The notes: generated by a model from the sequence alone, not told the origin. 64,000 bases of DNA from Spisula solida (GCA_947247005.1 OX365955.1:15977322-16041321); one strand, 5' to 3'; numbered from the stretch's first letter, positions 48,011 to 60,719 are shown. Made by a program: numbers and translations.

Positions 48011-49544
48011 CAAGAGGGCCCAAAGGGCCCTGGGTCGCTCACCTGTCGTACTAGTGCATGCACACCCCTATGGTGACCCTACACATTTTCTGAATAAAAT
48101 TTAAGGAAATTCAGCCTCTATTGCAAATTTTTTAATGATTTGACCATGTGACCTTGTTTTTGACCCCAGATGACCCAAAATCGATTTTGGCCTAGATTTT
48201 GTTGACATGATCATTGTGACAAAGTTTCATAAAGATTAAGTTGAAATTGTAACCTCTGGTGACTACACAAGGTTTTTCTATGATTTGACCTATAATTTAA
48301 ACAAAATATTTTGGGAAAAATATTTTCCTCCATATAACTGTACAAATACATGCCATGAAGACAAAACAATACCTAAATACTTAAAAAATAAAAATTATGG
48401 TTCCAGTGGGGTTTGAACCCACGACCCTCAGGAAATGTCTACGCTCCCTACAGCGCTTTGATTTCCTCTTAACCATTACAATTCACACCCTGCTTAAAAT
48501 ACTAAAATATTTTGATATTTGACCTTTACAAAACTGCTGTGAACCCTGATACACATTTTCATTGGTTGATGAAAGTTTACTTGTATGTATACAGAGAGAG
48601 TTACAGCAGAGAGTTTAGTGACCATGAAGACTACATGTTGAAAGGTTTAAATGAGTACACACACGGTTTGAGGTTTAATATTTCATGGTTCTACACACTG
48701 GTCATTATTAATTTGTTACAATCAGTATGATAAACTGATAGTGCGAGAGTATTAATATATAATACAAGTCATTCTTTTAACACACACACGTTTTATATAC
48801 AATGCAGAGCCTAGACACGATGTAGTTTCGGGCGAGGCAATTGAAGAGTAGAAAATGTCAATTGACAGTGTGACCTTGTTTTTGACCCCAGATGACCCAA
48901 AATCGAACTTGACCTAGATTTTGTTGACAGGATCATTATGACAAAGTTCCATAAAGATAAAGTTGAAATTGTAACCTCTGATGACTACACAAGGTTTTTC
49001 TATGATTTGACCTATAATTTAAACAAAATATTTTCCTCCATATAACTGTACAAATACATGTTATAAAGACAAAACAATACCTAAACACTTAAAAAAAAAA
49101 AAAAAAAAAGTTCGGCTCCAGTGGGGTTTGAACCCACGATCCTCAGGAAAATATCAATTGACATTGTGATTTTTGTAATTGACATTGTGACTTTGTTTTT
49201 GACCCCAGATGACCCAAAATCGAACTTGGCCTAGATTTTGTTGACATGATCATTTTGACAAAGTTTCATAAAGATTAAGTTGAAATTGTAACCTCTGGTG
49301 ACTACACAAGGTTTTTCTATAATTTGACCTAGTGAGCTAGTTTTTGACCTCAGATGACCCAATATCGAACTTGACCTAGATTTTGTTGAGATGATCATTG
49401 TGACCAAGTTTCATAAAGATTAGGCCAAAATTGTGACCTCTAGAGAGGACACAACCCAATTGTTGACGGACGGACAGACGGACGACGGACGAAGTGTGAT
49501 CACAAAAGCTCACTCTGTCACTTTGTGACAGGTGAGCTAAAAAA
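48011..49544. mobile_element. Repeat element with GCTCACCTGT TIRs, 1.5-kb copy 2
   Basis: Same ends as 43130-43838 (caagagggcccaaagggccc, then gctcacctgt; end acaggtgagctaaaaa). The interior has repeated tttttgaccccagatgaccc units. It also has two minus-strand tRNA-like pieces (near 48395-48480 and 49110-49145) sharing ccagtggggtttgaacccac, whose reverse complement is a good B box. A 20-base A run is near 49086-49106. Confidence 0.8.
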
Positions 49545-50098
49545 CTGCAGTTCGAGAAGTCCTTTTGTATTCGGAAATCCTTTGTTATTATCATCAAACA
49601 TATAACTTTTATAAAGTTAACCGGCGAACAGGACAGAAATGACTAATGTCTTTGAAATATAATGTGATAATTAATCTTCTTCGTAGTAAAGTCATTATCA
49701 TAGTACTGTAACTTTGAGTGAAGAAATGACAGGTAATTTTTGACCTGTACCTTAACAAAAGAATGTTAATTAACTTTCGGTGTTAAATTCCTAGTCTGTT
49801 CCACAGAGCTGAATAGCAAACAGTAAATTTGTCGTATAACGCGTGGAAGAGTAAATTTTAAAAATTCCTAGATTTTGAACAACAGTTACTGTGTAGTTGG
49901 TGCATATAATCTAAACGGAAAATATACGCTTTATCACTATAATTACCACTACGGCTTCCTCCTTAATTTCGTGATTGGAGAAAAATCCTCGTCTTCCGAA
50001 GACTTAGAAAGAGTTACAGAACTTTGTATTCATGGAGGCAGAGATCGAGTTCCGGTCATAGACATTCAGAGATCGAGTTCCGGTCATAGACATTCAAA

Positions 50099-50104
50099 GT
50101 AAGT
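50099..50104 (+). other. Possible donor of an ArsS noncoding first exon
   Basis: A consensus GTAAGT follows a 27-bp direct duplication (agatcgagttccggtcatag plus acattca) at about 50040-50098. The acceptor in front of the first coding exon requires some upstream exon; this is the only good donor noticed in the preceding kilobase. Unproven. Confidence 0.25.
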
Positions 50105-50842
50105 CAGTTTTTATTATACATCGTAGGAGCGATAATTTAACACCAATTGTTAATTAACATTCTATTGTTAAGGTACAGATCGAACATTACTTGTGCCGTA
50201 AGAATAGCCACTTCCTTTTAAAATACACACTTTCGTTAAATCATGTACAATAATTTATCAACACTCAAATAAATAAAGGTGAAATAATCATTCTTCGTAT
50301 AATTAACAATTGGATATAACTCTTTAGGACATAACCGAATCCTAGCAAGGAATTGAAGGATAAAATTATAAAACAAAGGCGGTTATATCCGAAATTTCTA
50401 TCCGAATACTGTACAAGATTCAGTATTCGTATTTACAGGTTAACTAACACGTAAAAAGTTAACACAGAGAATAAGATGTTAGAAAATATATTATCATTTA
50501 TGAAAACTATATATTCAACCACAATGCAAACACATTATTTGCACAAATACCTGTTTTATAACAAAATATTTTTTGTGTTTTTCTTTAACCGGAACCCAAA
50601 TATTGATGACGTCATACACAAGTGGTTGTTCCCAGGTAGATGAATTTTGTTACTAAAACATGAAAATTGTCTAATTTAAGAAGTGTCATAGACTTCCAAC
50701 ACTGTACCGTGGTGTATCATGCATTTTTGCTGCTATTTAGTAAAACATTAATATGCAGGTTTTATTATTTAAGCCATAACATGATATTTTTCTACAAAGA
50801 AATTGCCAATACAGACCATCTTGTTTCAGAACAAACCACAAA

Positions 50843-53800
50843 ATGAGGATGTGGACTAGAAAATTATGGTCTCATGGACGAATTTGTCACCGTTATGGAA
50901 GTAGATCCATTTCCAGGACTACTGTAAACTATTCGACTGAATTACCAGACTACAACACATCTATAAATGTTCATGAACATAAGCTTACTAGACCAGGCTC
51001 AAGAAATCCTGATCAGAGTAAAAAATGGAAAGGGCTTCAAGATTTACATACAAGGACAAAGGTACATGCCACATATACATACAACCATAAAAAACAGATA
51101 TTTAACTAACGAAATATAAACAGATGTCAGTTTTCAGACAGTTGTTCTAACTTCATGTGGTTTTTCTTCTTCCTATTACTGTCAGTTGGGTTCTTCATAG
51201 AATGTTCGTAACTCAATGAAACTGAGGGTGGTGGTGGTGGAAACTTGTCAAAATCAGCAAGCAGACATTTACTAATGAGGGTGAATTATAAGGCCTACTG
51301 TACTGCGAGTGATGCATGGAGTGTGATTGGCTCAGTAAAAAACACATACAATTGCCGCTTGAAATAACAGGTCTTCAGGAGTCTGAGCATTCTTTGCTAA
51401 CTTGTGAAGAAATAGAAACAAACATATTGAAAAATCAATGACTCATTGCACAAGTTTCATCATAATCTTACATTAATGTTCCATGCCTGTGATTGCATGT
51501 ATTATAGGATATAATTTATAGGAATGTTTTTCATCATATGAAGCATGCGAAGTTGTGCACCGTTTGTTTTATCTGAGGCATAATTTACAAGTTTTGTCGT
51601 TTTTCAAAAACAGTCTGATAATTTTATAAATAGCAAAAGAAATTTGAATACATGTATTCTGGGCTGCTGACATTTTGTGAATGTTGCAGAGCTCTTGGAG
51701 GCCATACTTACTTACTTAATCTCCTGGATCCATGCCGGATCATAAGGTCGCCACAAGATTTCTCCATCCAGCTCTGTTCTTATCTTTGGCTTCTGTCTCT
51801 CCCCTGGTTGGAGCCCTTATAAGTGTCTAATTACTATCTCACACATACAGTTTCAGATTTAAAAATGATTTTCATATTTAGTAACAATCTTACGTTTTTA
51901 TTATGTTTTATGTAGGAATCTTTAATACCTTCAACACTAAAAGAGATGGACGAAAATGAAGAATTTAAAATCACTGCTGCTGAATTAAAAAGACTAGGAC
52001 AGAAGAAACTTACTAGGGAAGAGAGGAAGAGAAGACAAAGAGCTCTAGATGATCTTGGTGTGCCTGACTTTAAAGAGTTCTGGAAACAGAAAAGTCTAGA
52101 AGCAGGCATCAAAGGTTTGTTATTCATTTTGCGGGATTAAAATTTTACTGAAAAACAGATTTTGGTGTGTTTATGCAAGCTCAGTAAGCTTAGTTAATGT
52201 AGCACATTGATTGCTCATGTTATTAATTTGCTGGTGGTGGGCTCTGTAACAGTTTGCCTTTGTTGTATTCATGTGACATGACAACCATGTAACAATAATG
52301 GTTTGCGGGTGCTCATGTTACACTAGTTAGTTCATTATAATACCATGGCCGTCAAGGTTCTCTATAGAGTTGGAGTCAAGGTCTGACTCACTTTACTGTC
52401 TTTTATGAACATGTCTTTTATTATAAGTTACAATATGGATGATAAATATCATAAATAGACAGTTCCATCTTAAAACAGTTTATGTGAGTACGGTACAACC
52501 CCTCCAGAAATGCCCTGCCTTGAGCAACAACCTCTCTTTAGCACCATTATCATTCTGTTTCAGAGAGAAACTCAAAGTTTAACTTTGACGTTCCCCTAAC
52601 ATTTACAAGTGCAAATGAAAATTTATACTGATTCCAATTACTTTTTTCTACTTTTCAGTGAATGATGATGTATTGAGAAAGAAAACTATAGAACTATTTC
52701 AAGTGAACGTAGGATTGTATTGTAATCAAGCATGCAATCATTGTCACGTTGAATCTTCACCAAGAAAGAAGGAAATGATGAACCGTCAGACAGCAGATCA
52801 GTGTATTAACATCCTTGCTAACAGCCCCAATGTCCATACACTGGATCTCACTGGTAGGAAAGTTGTTCTTATTAACCCTTTACTCCATATACTCTACACT
52901 ATTCTGATAAAAAATTAGCTACAGTGTGTACCCATCTCATGCGCAGCTTCTTTGGACAAATTTTAAGGATGATCCTCCTTGATAAGGCATTTTCTGTAAT
53001 TGGATTGTCTCCCTTCTACACTCATTTTTGGAAGACATAGGGGGTTGAGTATGACCTACACATTACCTTGATCATATTGACCTGTATTAGCCCTAGTCCC
53101 ATCCCATAGCCCCCCCATATCAACAGTACTTTATTGGGACTGTGTGTACATTACAAATCTGCAAAGGTTTAATATAAAAATGAATCCAAGAGATAGGTAG
53201 TGTGCAATTTGATTGCAGAAATTGATTTATTCAACGTCATATCAATATTTTAATTTTAAACAGGGCTTTTTTATGCCCCCGTATCGATAGATCGGGAGGC
53301 ATATAGTGATTCACCTGTCCGTCCGTCCGTTCATCCGTCCGTCCGTTCGTCCGTCCGTCCTGGTTAACCCAAATTGACCGTTTCTTCTAGCATCATTATG
53401 GCTTGTTACAAAGCTTCCAAACTTGCATGGATGTTGTATATGAACACTCTCCACACACCTGTATCACCTGACCCCATTTTGACCTTCACCTTGACCTAAT
53501 TTTGGACTTAGACTTATTTATGGACAAGGCTTCCACAGGGGGCATAAGCGTTTATTGAACGCAGTCTTGTTTCATTATATAACAGTGGCTGTTATGAGGT
53601 CCCTTCCCCTGGAAAAAATTCTTTAAAATCATGCAGTTTTCCCCCGAAAATGAAAATTACCTTGACAATATCTTTCCCCATGTTTCCAAAATACTTATAT
53701 TGTTCCCCCTAATTAAAGGTAAGGCCCAATCCCCAAGGTTAAAAAATCCCTGATTTACCATGAAGGTCAAAGTCAAATGAAAATAGAATTACCAAAACCT

Positions 53801-56800
53801 TAAGCTTATACATTTGGCAAGCTTGCATTTGGCAAATCTGCCTGTAGAACCTGGTATGCACAAACATTGGCCTTTTTTATGAAATTTACAAAAGTATCAT
53901 CCAAAGGAATTCTCATGTAGATAGGCTAATTTTGTCTGACATTGTTTCAATTAAAGTTTTTTTCGCATAATTATACAAAATTTTAAATATTTTAGTTGTT
54001 TAAATGACACAGTTTCTGTTACATAGGTGGTGCTCCAGAATTGTGTTCCGAGTTTCGACATTTGGCTTCAAGTGGTCGAAGTTTGAATAAGTCTGTGATA
54101 GTTAGAACAAATCTAACAGCTTTGTTGGAACCAGGTATGTTGTAATATATAAATCCTGTTATTACAATATAAACCTCCCGTGTTTTGAATAGTCGGCCAT
54201 TTTGCAGGGCTCGGCAATTCTATACAGTATTGATAGTTATTATAAAGGAAATATTCATATAAAAAAGCATGTACGTGATAATCAAGAATACGGCAAGGGT
54301 AATTCGTATATGTGACAACTGCTTTTGTGGTCCTTTATCAAGTTCATGATTAGACTTTCTTGATATTATTTAACATACCATACAAGATATAGAGTTGCTA
54401 TTCAAAATGGCCGACAATGACCAGAACGAGGGAGGCAAATACTGCAGAAAAGTTAATTCTTTATAGAGCAGCAGATTGAGATTTGTATTATATCTGTATA
54501 GGACCCCTGTAGTATGTATGTATCTTTGTGTGAGGAATCAGTGACAGGGCATATCTATAAATCTATCTTTTACAGTGCTACGCTATTATTTCACATTTGT
54601 TGTAAGATTGCCCAGGTTAAAAACCTTCAGACCTGGTAAAGTTTATATTGACCATGGAGTCCCTAACAAATTTGTTTAAATTAATACTCTGTCTTGTTTA
54701 TTTCACATTAGATCAGGAAGACACTGCACAGTTTTTTGCTGACCAAGGTTTACAAGTTGTTGCCTCATTGCCATGTTACAGTGCCAAAAATGTAAACACA
54801 CAGCGTGGTAGTGGAGTGTTTGATAGAAGTATACATGCATTGTTGATGTTGAATGACCTTGGTTATGGTAAACAGGGAACTGGATTACAGCTGGATCTTG
54901 TATATAATCCATTAGGTATGTTATAGTACAGAGATTTTCACCTGTCCCTCCACCTTCTGTTAGCAAAATTTATCAGCTGATATATTGTCTATATTTATAA
55001 CCGCGGTTGTATGTTTCCATAAGGGCAGTGTTATTTAAGCTGCTCAACGTGTGATGAAAAAACAAATCTAAAGGACCAATATTGTACAATTTGCTCGCAG
55101 AAATTGATATATTCAACACAAGGACCTACTGTAAAATATTCATGCATAAAGGTTAGGATCAGGTCAATATCTCTGTATTATATACTCAAGGTGTTAAAGG
55201 TGTTTAATCACAATAGGAAGCTGTGGTTTGAAGATAAGAGGTGAGAGGTCCTGTGTTTGATTCCTGTCTAGGCCGCAGCTTACCGAGTACCTGCGATGCT
55301 TAACTCCTACCAGGTGAAAGAATGAGTACCTGATAGGGTATGAAGGGCTGCCAGCAGTGCCATGTTAGCTAAATTATGGGGGAAGTAATGTTAAGTCTGC
55401 TGAGTGGATGCATGTCTGAAAGAAGACTCTAATCTAAACCCGACTTTTATATTTACAATGTTTAAGTTTGAATACATTTTGTATTGTGTGATTCCAACAT
55501 GAGGAGAAGTGCTGCAAGCAAGCTACAATTTCTGACATTCAACAAAATGATCAGTTTCCTCTGTATTGGGGGGGAAATTGTCAAGCTTAATCTTCTAAAC
55601 TTTGTCTTGGTAAAAAATTTTCACAACTCAAATATTTATAATGTTTATACGCCTGTTGAAAACAAGAAGTATTATGGAAACACCCTTGGCAAGCGTGCGG
55701 ATGTGCGTCCAGTATTTTGTCTACTCTTCCTCAAATAATTTCGTCTGATCGTCCTCAAATATTCAATATTTATGGACATAATATCTAGGCCAAGTTCAGT
55801 TATAGGCCAAATCAGACCAGGCCTTCTTGGGCTATGGCCCTTAAATTACCCAATATATGTGATTGAAATTGGCTTAGGGATTATTTTATTTTCATTCAGT
55901 ATGCCCCAAGATGGGTGTATTGTGTGACATTTTGACTCTCGTTCATTGATACCTGAACCACACAAATTTTTATGTGAACAAATGTTTGTTTGTTTGTGAT
56001 CGACTGAGACAGTCCTAAGTGCGTGGTAATTCACTTTGTTCCCTGTTGATTTGGCCAATGACCTTAAGAATCGAAGGAAGAGACAGTTGTGTGATACAAG
56101 GAATCCGGGTGCAGTACCCATGCTTGTTCCAAACATACTCCATGGTTCTTTAACATGCCCAGTGAGTAGCACCGATATACTTGAGACTACCTCTGGGTTA
56201 CCAACCAGTTAATTTCTAGTTTGGAATCTCTGAAAAGCGTTACAGAAATGAACATGTTTCCAATCTGAGTTTTGAACCAGGGATTTCTCAATTCATAGTC
56301 TTGAGCGTTACCCACTTGACCATCATGCAATTAGAACAAATTATTGCTGGGAGTGGGACATTTGACTTTATTTCCACACATTTGTTTTACTCCAGGTGGG
56401 TTTTTACCCCCACCCCAGGCAGCCTTGGAAGAGAAATACAGAGAAGAATTGATGACAGTGTTTGGTATAGAGTTCAACCAGTTATATACTATAACAAATA
56501 TGCCAATCAAAAGATTCGCTGATTTCCTTTATAGAAGGTGACTTAATTTGTCCATTGTTCTCTTTTACAAAATTATTACATTTTGCTCATACAATTACAA
56601 TGTTGTAGTTTGATTAGTTTCACCATTTAACCAGATTATTCAATGGAAAAAAAACTGGTTCAGATTGATAATTTTGTAGGCGGTCAACAATTGGTTTCCG
56701 TGTAGATCGCAGGTAAAAAACAATGGAAGGAGATTCAAAGAAAATGTCGGATACAAAAAAACCAAGGAAAATACGATAAAATAATATGGCTGATTCCAAC

Positions 56801-59800
56801 TTGCCAATCTGAGACTTAGAAAATGTCTCACGCTCTGCAAAGGACACATCCAATTTTTGGTTGATGAAAGTGCTGACTAGACTACCACCTTAAACCTGAT
56901 AATAGATAATAATTATGCTGTTTGAAATATAGAGGATATTACATGAGTGTCTTTCCATATTGAATTTATTAAACGAGTTGAATAAAATAATAAAATGCGA
57001 GGCTCTGCCGAGCATTTTATCGATTTTTTCAACGAGTTTAATAAATTCAATGTGGAAAGTCACAAATGTAATGTTCTTTTTATCACATGTTAGCCTTTTC
57101 CGGCCGAAACATAAAATAGCTACTTATTTTTCACTATTATTAACGCGCAACTTTGACGACGTCGCCTATACTTTGAATGACGTCGCGTGATAGCTTTATT
57201 ACACTAGTGTATTATCAAAAATAAATAATGGCTTTATTACGCTACCGCGACGTCAAACATGTGATAAATTTATATATTACACCATTTGTTGTTTGTACTT
57301 TTTATACAGAAATGAGTTAGCTGACTATATGGGTTTGTTGGCTAGGAACTATAACCTGTCTACCATAGACAACATGATGTGTCGTAACTTACTCAGTGTT
57401 AATTGGGATGGTAGATTGTTTGACTGTGATTTCAACCAACAACTTGATATAGACATGACAACAACTGGTACGTGTTTAAACTGTTATAAACAGTATACTG
57501 TATAAGTACAAGGGGTGATCAACAAATACGTGGAAAAATGCCCTGAAATCTTTGTTACATGACCAATATTGAAGAAATTCGGTCAGATAATAGATTGGCG
57601 TATTACAAATACATAACTATAAAAAAACCATTAAACTCATGGTAATATTTGGTCGAAAAATATAAAAACCACAACGTCACTATGGCTTCACCGGCCCAAC
57701 GTCATTGCGACGTCGTTACATATAACAGTGTACATACTTATTCATGGCACAATTCATACTGTATTTGCATTGAATGATTCTCAAAAAATATCTGTACAAA
57801 CAGACACACTTCATAGACCTGTCAACTGAAATTCAATTTTTTTTTGCAACTTGTATGTAATTTATAAGAATTAGCTGCTGGAGAACATTAATGTTGATGA
57901 CGTAATTTGACGTTATTGACGTTGTATAGCCAATTCGCATGTCGGCATTGATTACACATGGCTATGCATGAGAGAATATGCAAAACAGACACATGTTTTA
58001 TGTGCTATTACATATTTGTTGCATTTTGCAATATTTTCATTGGTATTTTGATGGTAAAACAATTTTTGGAAATAGTAAGTAAGTAAGTAAGTAAGTAACA
58101 ACTTTATTTATAGTAGATAACACAGGCTTCGCGAAAGTCGCCGGACCGCCGGTCATGACCGGTGAAAATCAGTTTGGTCCGACAAAAATTATAGTTCGCC
58201 GGTCCGAATGTCTGTCAAACTTTTCGTATCGTCTGGTACGAAATTTATCGGTACGAAGCTTTATTTCCGGTAATTTAACGATGCGCATGCGCAGGTTGGT
58301 TGTTTAAAGGACGGAAAGAGAACTAATTTGCAAAAAGACGCTGATTTGACGAATACTTATACTGTACTCTGTCTTCAGTATGTTATTTTCCGAAACACAT
58401 TTTGTGAATACAAATCTCAACAAAAAAAGATTTTTGAGAAACAAGTTACGGAAACTAGCAAACAATAATGAATAAGTTTTTTTAAAAATCGACTTTTTGC
58501 AAATGTGTTCACTTTCCGTTATTTAAACGAACTTTATGATAAGAGTTAATTTCTCTTAGAAACTCTTCACTGTCGTAACCACAATACAATGTCGTTCCTC
58601 AAATACTACGGGAGTGCACAACCTGGGATAAATTGTTAAAACATTTGGTTTTTTTACTGTTTCCTATTAATATTGTTCGGTCCGGCCAAAATTGATTCGG
58701 TCCGGCCAAATTTATTTTATGCCGGACCGGATGTCCGGCCTTTTTTTCTCACTTTCGCGAAGCCTGGATAACATATTTGGTGTTATACCAATTTTCAATA
58801 TGGTCTACATAATAAACATATATACATTAAATACATGATAATATACAAACAAATTTATAAAGATAATGAAACAGTATTAGTTAAACTTAACAATATAGGA
58901 TACTCATGTATTGTTTAAAACGTTAACCTATAATTAAATAGCTAGTATACATACAAAATCAATAATCAACTGTGAACGAAAGTGCTATTCAATATGTATA
59001 TATATTATATAAAAACGATAATATTAAGTCAGACAGGGAAGGCAGCACTCAGCTGAACCAGCCGGGCACAGAAAACATAAAAGCGGCACAGACACTGTCC
59101 AACGTAAAAATCTAGCCACTACAAAAACACAGCATCCCGTCCCGAAAGTCTGCCACCTCAGTCAGTCAAACTAAAACAGAACGAGAGCTAGGTGCCAAGA
59201 AAATAACAACCGGACATTACACAGCACAAGGACAATCTACAACATATATATAATGTACATGCAATTTTAAAAGATACGAAGCAGCCTTGTGCTGGACTAT
59301 GAAATTGCAAAATGGCACATACAAAATGAACAAAGTTTAACAAGAAGGCACAATGGCGAAATATTTTTGTATTTTAACATTGAGATATGTATGCATAGAT
59401 TATTATGTAGTATTGCGTTTCCAATTCAAGAATTGTCTAATAAAAGAACTTGTGTTCTCTGCCTGTTATGTAATGGAATATCATTCCAAATAGATGCACC
59501 TGAATAGGAAAAAGATTTCTTAAAGAATTCCATGTTTGGATGTGGTACAACCAACTCTTTATTCGTTGTTGATCTTAGTCCAGGATTAGCTTTTAATACA
59601 AATTTATCACTTAGATATTTTGGGACTTTATTTTGCATTGAGTTATACATTAAAACAGCTTTTTTATATGGTATTCTTTCATGAATTGTCATCCAATTTA
59701 GTTTAATGAAGAGTTCTTCTGATGAATAATGAATGTAATGTTATATCATTGCATATCCATAACCCACCCTGTAGAAAATTATAATATTACTAATGCACAA

Positions 59801-60473
59801 ATGATACGCCATCGTTTGCTACAAAAAATGCTTGAAAATATGAAAAATTGGGCTGCATGACGTCGAGTGACCTTGCCATAGGAAACCGCGTTGGTTCCGA
59901 ATTTGGTCAATATTGATGATCAGCAGTAAATCAATTTTGAAAAAATTTATCTTCATGTATAGAAAGTTTCAACGACTTACAATGACAAATAAAGAAACTA
60001 CAGCACTTTTCCGCGTATTTGTTGATCACCCCTGGTAGATATATTCACGAGTCGAAAAGTTAGTGAAGTATGAATTAAGAGAAGTATGAATTATCATGTC
60101 TCCTACATATAGATTTTGTGCTGGATGTCTGTATGGTTGGAACTCATAAAGTTTGTCCGAGCTAGTTCAAATCTAACCATTGGTTCGATTTCCATGAAAC
60201 CTCACATGAATACTTGGTACCAAGTCTAGTTGTGCATGTTGTTAGGAATTTTAGGTTGCATGATTTTTGCGGAGTGATGGCCCTTTGTGGTAGACATACA
60301 TTGTTGTGTCAAAAACCCTTCAAGTTATATATTTACTTGTACTTACAGATAAAGCCAGTGTGTTTGATATAGAGTCCTGCTCTGATCTGGAACAAGCTGA
60401 GATACCGGTACAGAATCATTGTTATGGTTGTACCGCGGGAATGGGGTCCAGCTGACAGGGAACCACCATCTAA
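50843..60473 (+). CDS. arsS: Radical SAM selenoprotein of the ArsS (arsenosugar biosynthesis) family
   Basis: Exons: 50843-51061, 51916-52114, 52659-52853, 54027-54134, 54712-54915, 56396-56537, 57310-57467, 60349-60473. All are GT-AG with matching phases, giving 449 residues counting one in-frame TGA (60453-60455) as selenocysteine 444. Residues 1-35 (MRMWTRKLWSHGRI...) are basic and lack acids, like a mitochondrial presequence. Residues 74-139 are a charged extension (LTREERKRRQRALDDLGVPDF). The radical SAM core has CNQACNHC (161-168; Cys161/165/168 for the 4Fe-4S cluster) and LTGGAPEL. Then come VVASLPCY, RGSGVFDRSI, LVYNPLGGFLPPPQ, MCRNLLSVNWDGRLFDCDFN and the terminal HCYGCTAGMGSSU (432-444). 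ArsS acts on dimethylarsenic with SAM to give a deoxyadenosyl-arsenical on the path to arsenosugars; in this animal the substrate is inferred. The family is known to have Cys or Sec at the last position. An acceptor at 50829 (ttgtttcag) implies a noncoding first exon. Confidence 0.93.
53272..53573. mobile_element. Short TIR element (TATGCCCC...GGGGCATA), copy 2
   Basis: Near-identical to 29833-30119, with an expanded cgtc/cgtt run. Lies in the ArsS intron after the radical SAM cluster exon. Confidence 0.75.
55235..55445 (+). mobile_element. tRNA-derived SINE (diverged)
   Basis: A tRNA-like head with gtttgattcct as B box is followed by a body ending gaagactctaatctaaaccc. Lies in an ArsS intron. 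The A box is weak. Confidence 0.4.
56958..57060. repeat. ~100-bp imperfect palindrome
   Basis: The arm tttccatattgaatttatta and aacgagttgaa is mirrored by ttcaacgag and tttaataaattcaatgtgga. Around the centre, aaaatgcgaggctctgccga and gcatttta form a further hairpin. It would extrude or fold as a long hairpin. Lies in an ArsS intron. Confidence 0.7.
58123..58766. mobile_element. 644-bp hAT-like non-autonomous DNA element with 7-bp TSD
   Basis: Perfect 15-bp TIRs CAGGCTTCGCGAAAG / CTTTCGCGAAGCCTG are flanked on both sides by GATAACA (58116-58122 and 58767-58773). The interior is rich in ccggacc/ggtccggc palindromic words. TIRs beginning CAG with a 7-8 bp duplication suggest hAT, but no transposase is present. 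Confidence 0.85.
59426..59740 (-). pseudogene. C-terminal reverse transcriptase fragment (CR1/L2-like)
   Basis: Reads SSEELFIKLNWMTIHERIPY, KAVLMYNSMQNKVPKYLSD, RSTTNKELVVPHPN, KKSFSYSGASIWNDIPL. This is the typical end of CR1/Jockey-type ORF2 (LxWxxIxxR, YKxLxxxxPxYL, SFxxxGAxxWNxLP). The frame is lost after IPLHNRQ. 5' truncated, so not functional. Confidence 0.75.
60094..60300. mobile_element. ~200-bp dispersed TIR repeat, copy B
   Basis: Inverted relative of 44697-44920, sharing agattttgtgctgg, acatgaatacttggtaccaa and gttgtgca. It ends 48 bp before the Sec-encoding exon. Confidence 0.6.
60453..60455 (+). other. arsS: Selenocysteine codon (TGA) of ArsS
   Basis: In-frame TGA within HCYGCTAGMGSS-U-QGTTI, followed by five sense codons and TAA (60471-60473). 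The homologous position is Cys or Sec in the family. A SECIS-like hairpin lies 626 nt downstream. Taken as a stop it would remove the last conserved residues of the family motif. Confidence 0.92.
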
Positions 60474-60719
60474 TTGAGATCCTGTGTATGTAGCCAGGTA
60501 CCGTGACCTGATCGCGGTCCTCGGTATCTGACATATAAATACAGTTTGATCTCTTAGATCTGTTGTTGGTTTTGAAAGAAATTCTCAGTTGTAACGGAAC
60601 AAAAAGAAATCAATAGTCAGAAAAAGGAGCTTTAAAGCAATGTTTGTTCAGTTAACCTGGTATTGTTTTGGAGTCTTCCTGAGAGTATGTTTAATCAGTT
60701 TTCTGAAGATTTTTTGTTT

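Larger units (their letters stand above)
58077..59740 (-). mobile_element. 5'-truncated LINE in the last ArsS intron, with nested insertion
   Basis: Minus-strand coding end at 59740-59426, then a 3'UTR-like region (59290-58770) and a tail with AATAAAG followed by (TTAC)n, seen on the plus strand as gtaagtaagtaagtaag at 58077-58098. A separate TIR element (58123-58766) is inserted near the tail. Confidence 0.75.

Noticed and set aside
49376..49597. 73-codon minus-strand frame
   Set aside because: It is the end of the GCTCACCTGT repeat element, not a gene.
54703..54966. 87-codon minus-strand frame
   Set aside because: Antisense shadow of an ArsS exon.
60490..60533. GC-richer hairpin just after the ArsS stop considered as the SECIS
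   Set aside because: It has paired ggtaccg/cggtatc arms, but its GTGA has no matching GA partner and no A-rich apical loop at the right distance. 61081-61140 fits all criteria.
60343..60534. 63-codon minus-strand frame over the Sec exon
   Set aside because: Shadow of the ArsS exon with no recognisable features.
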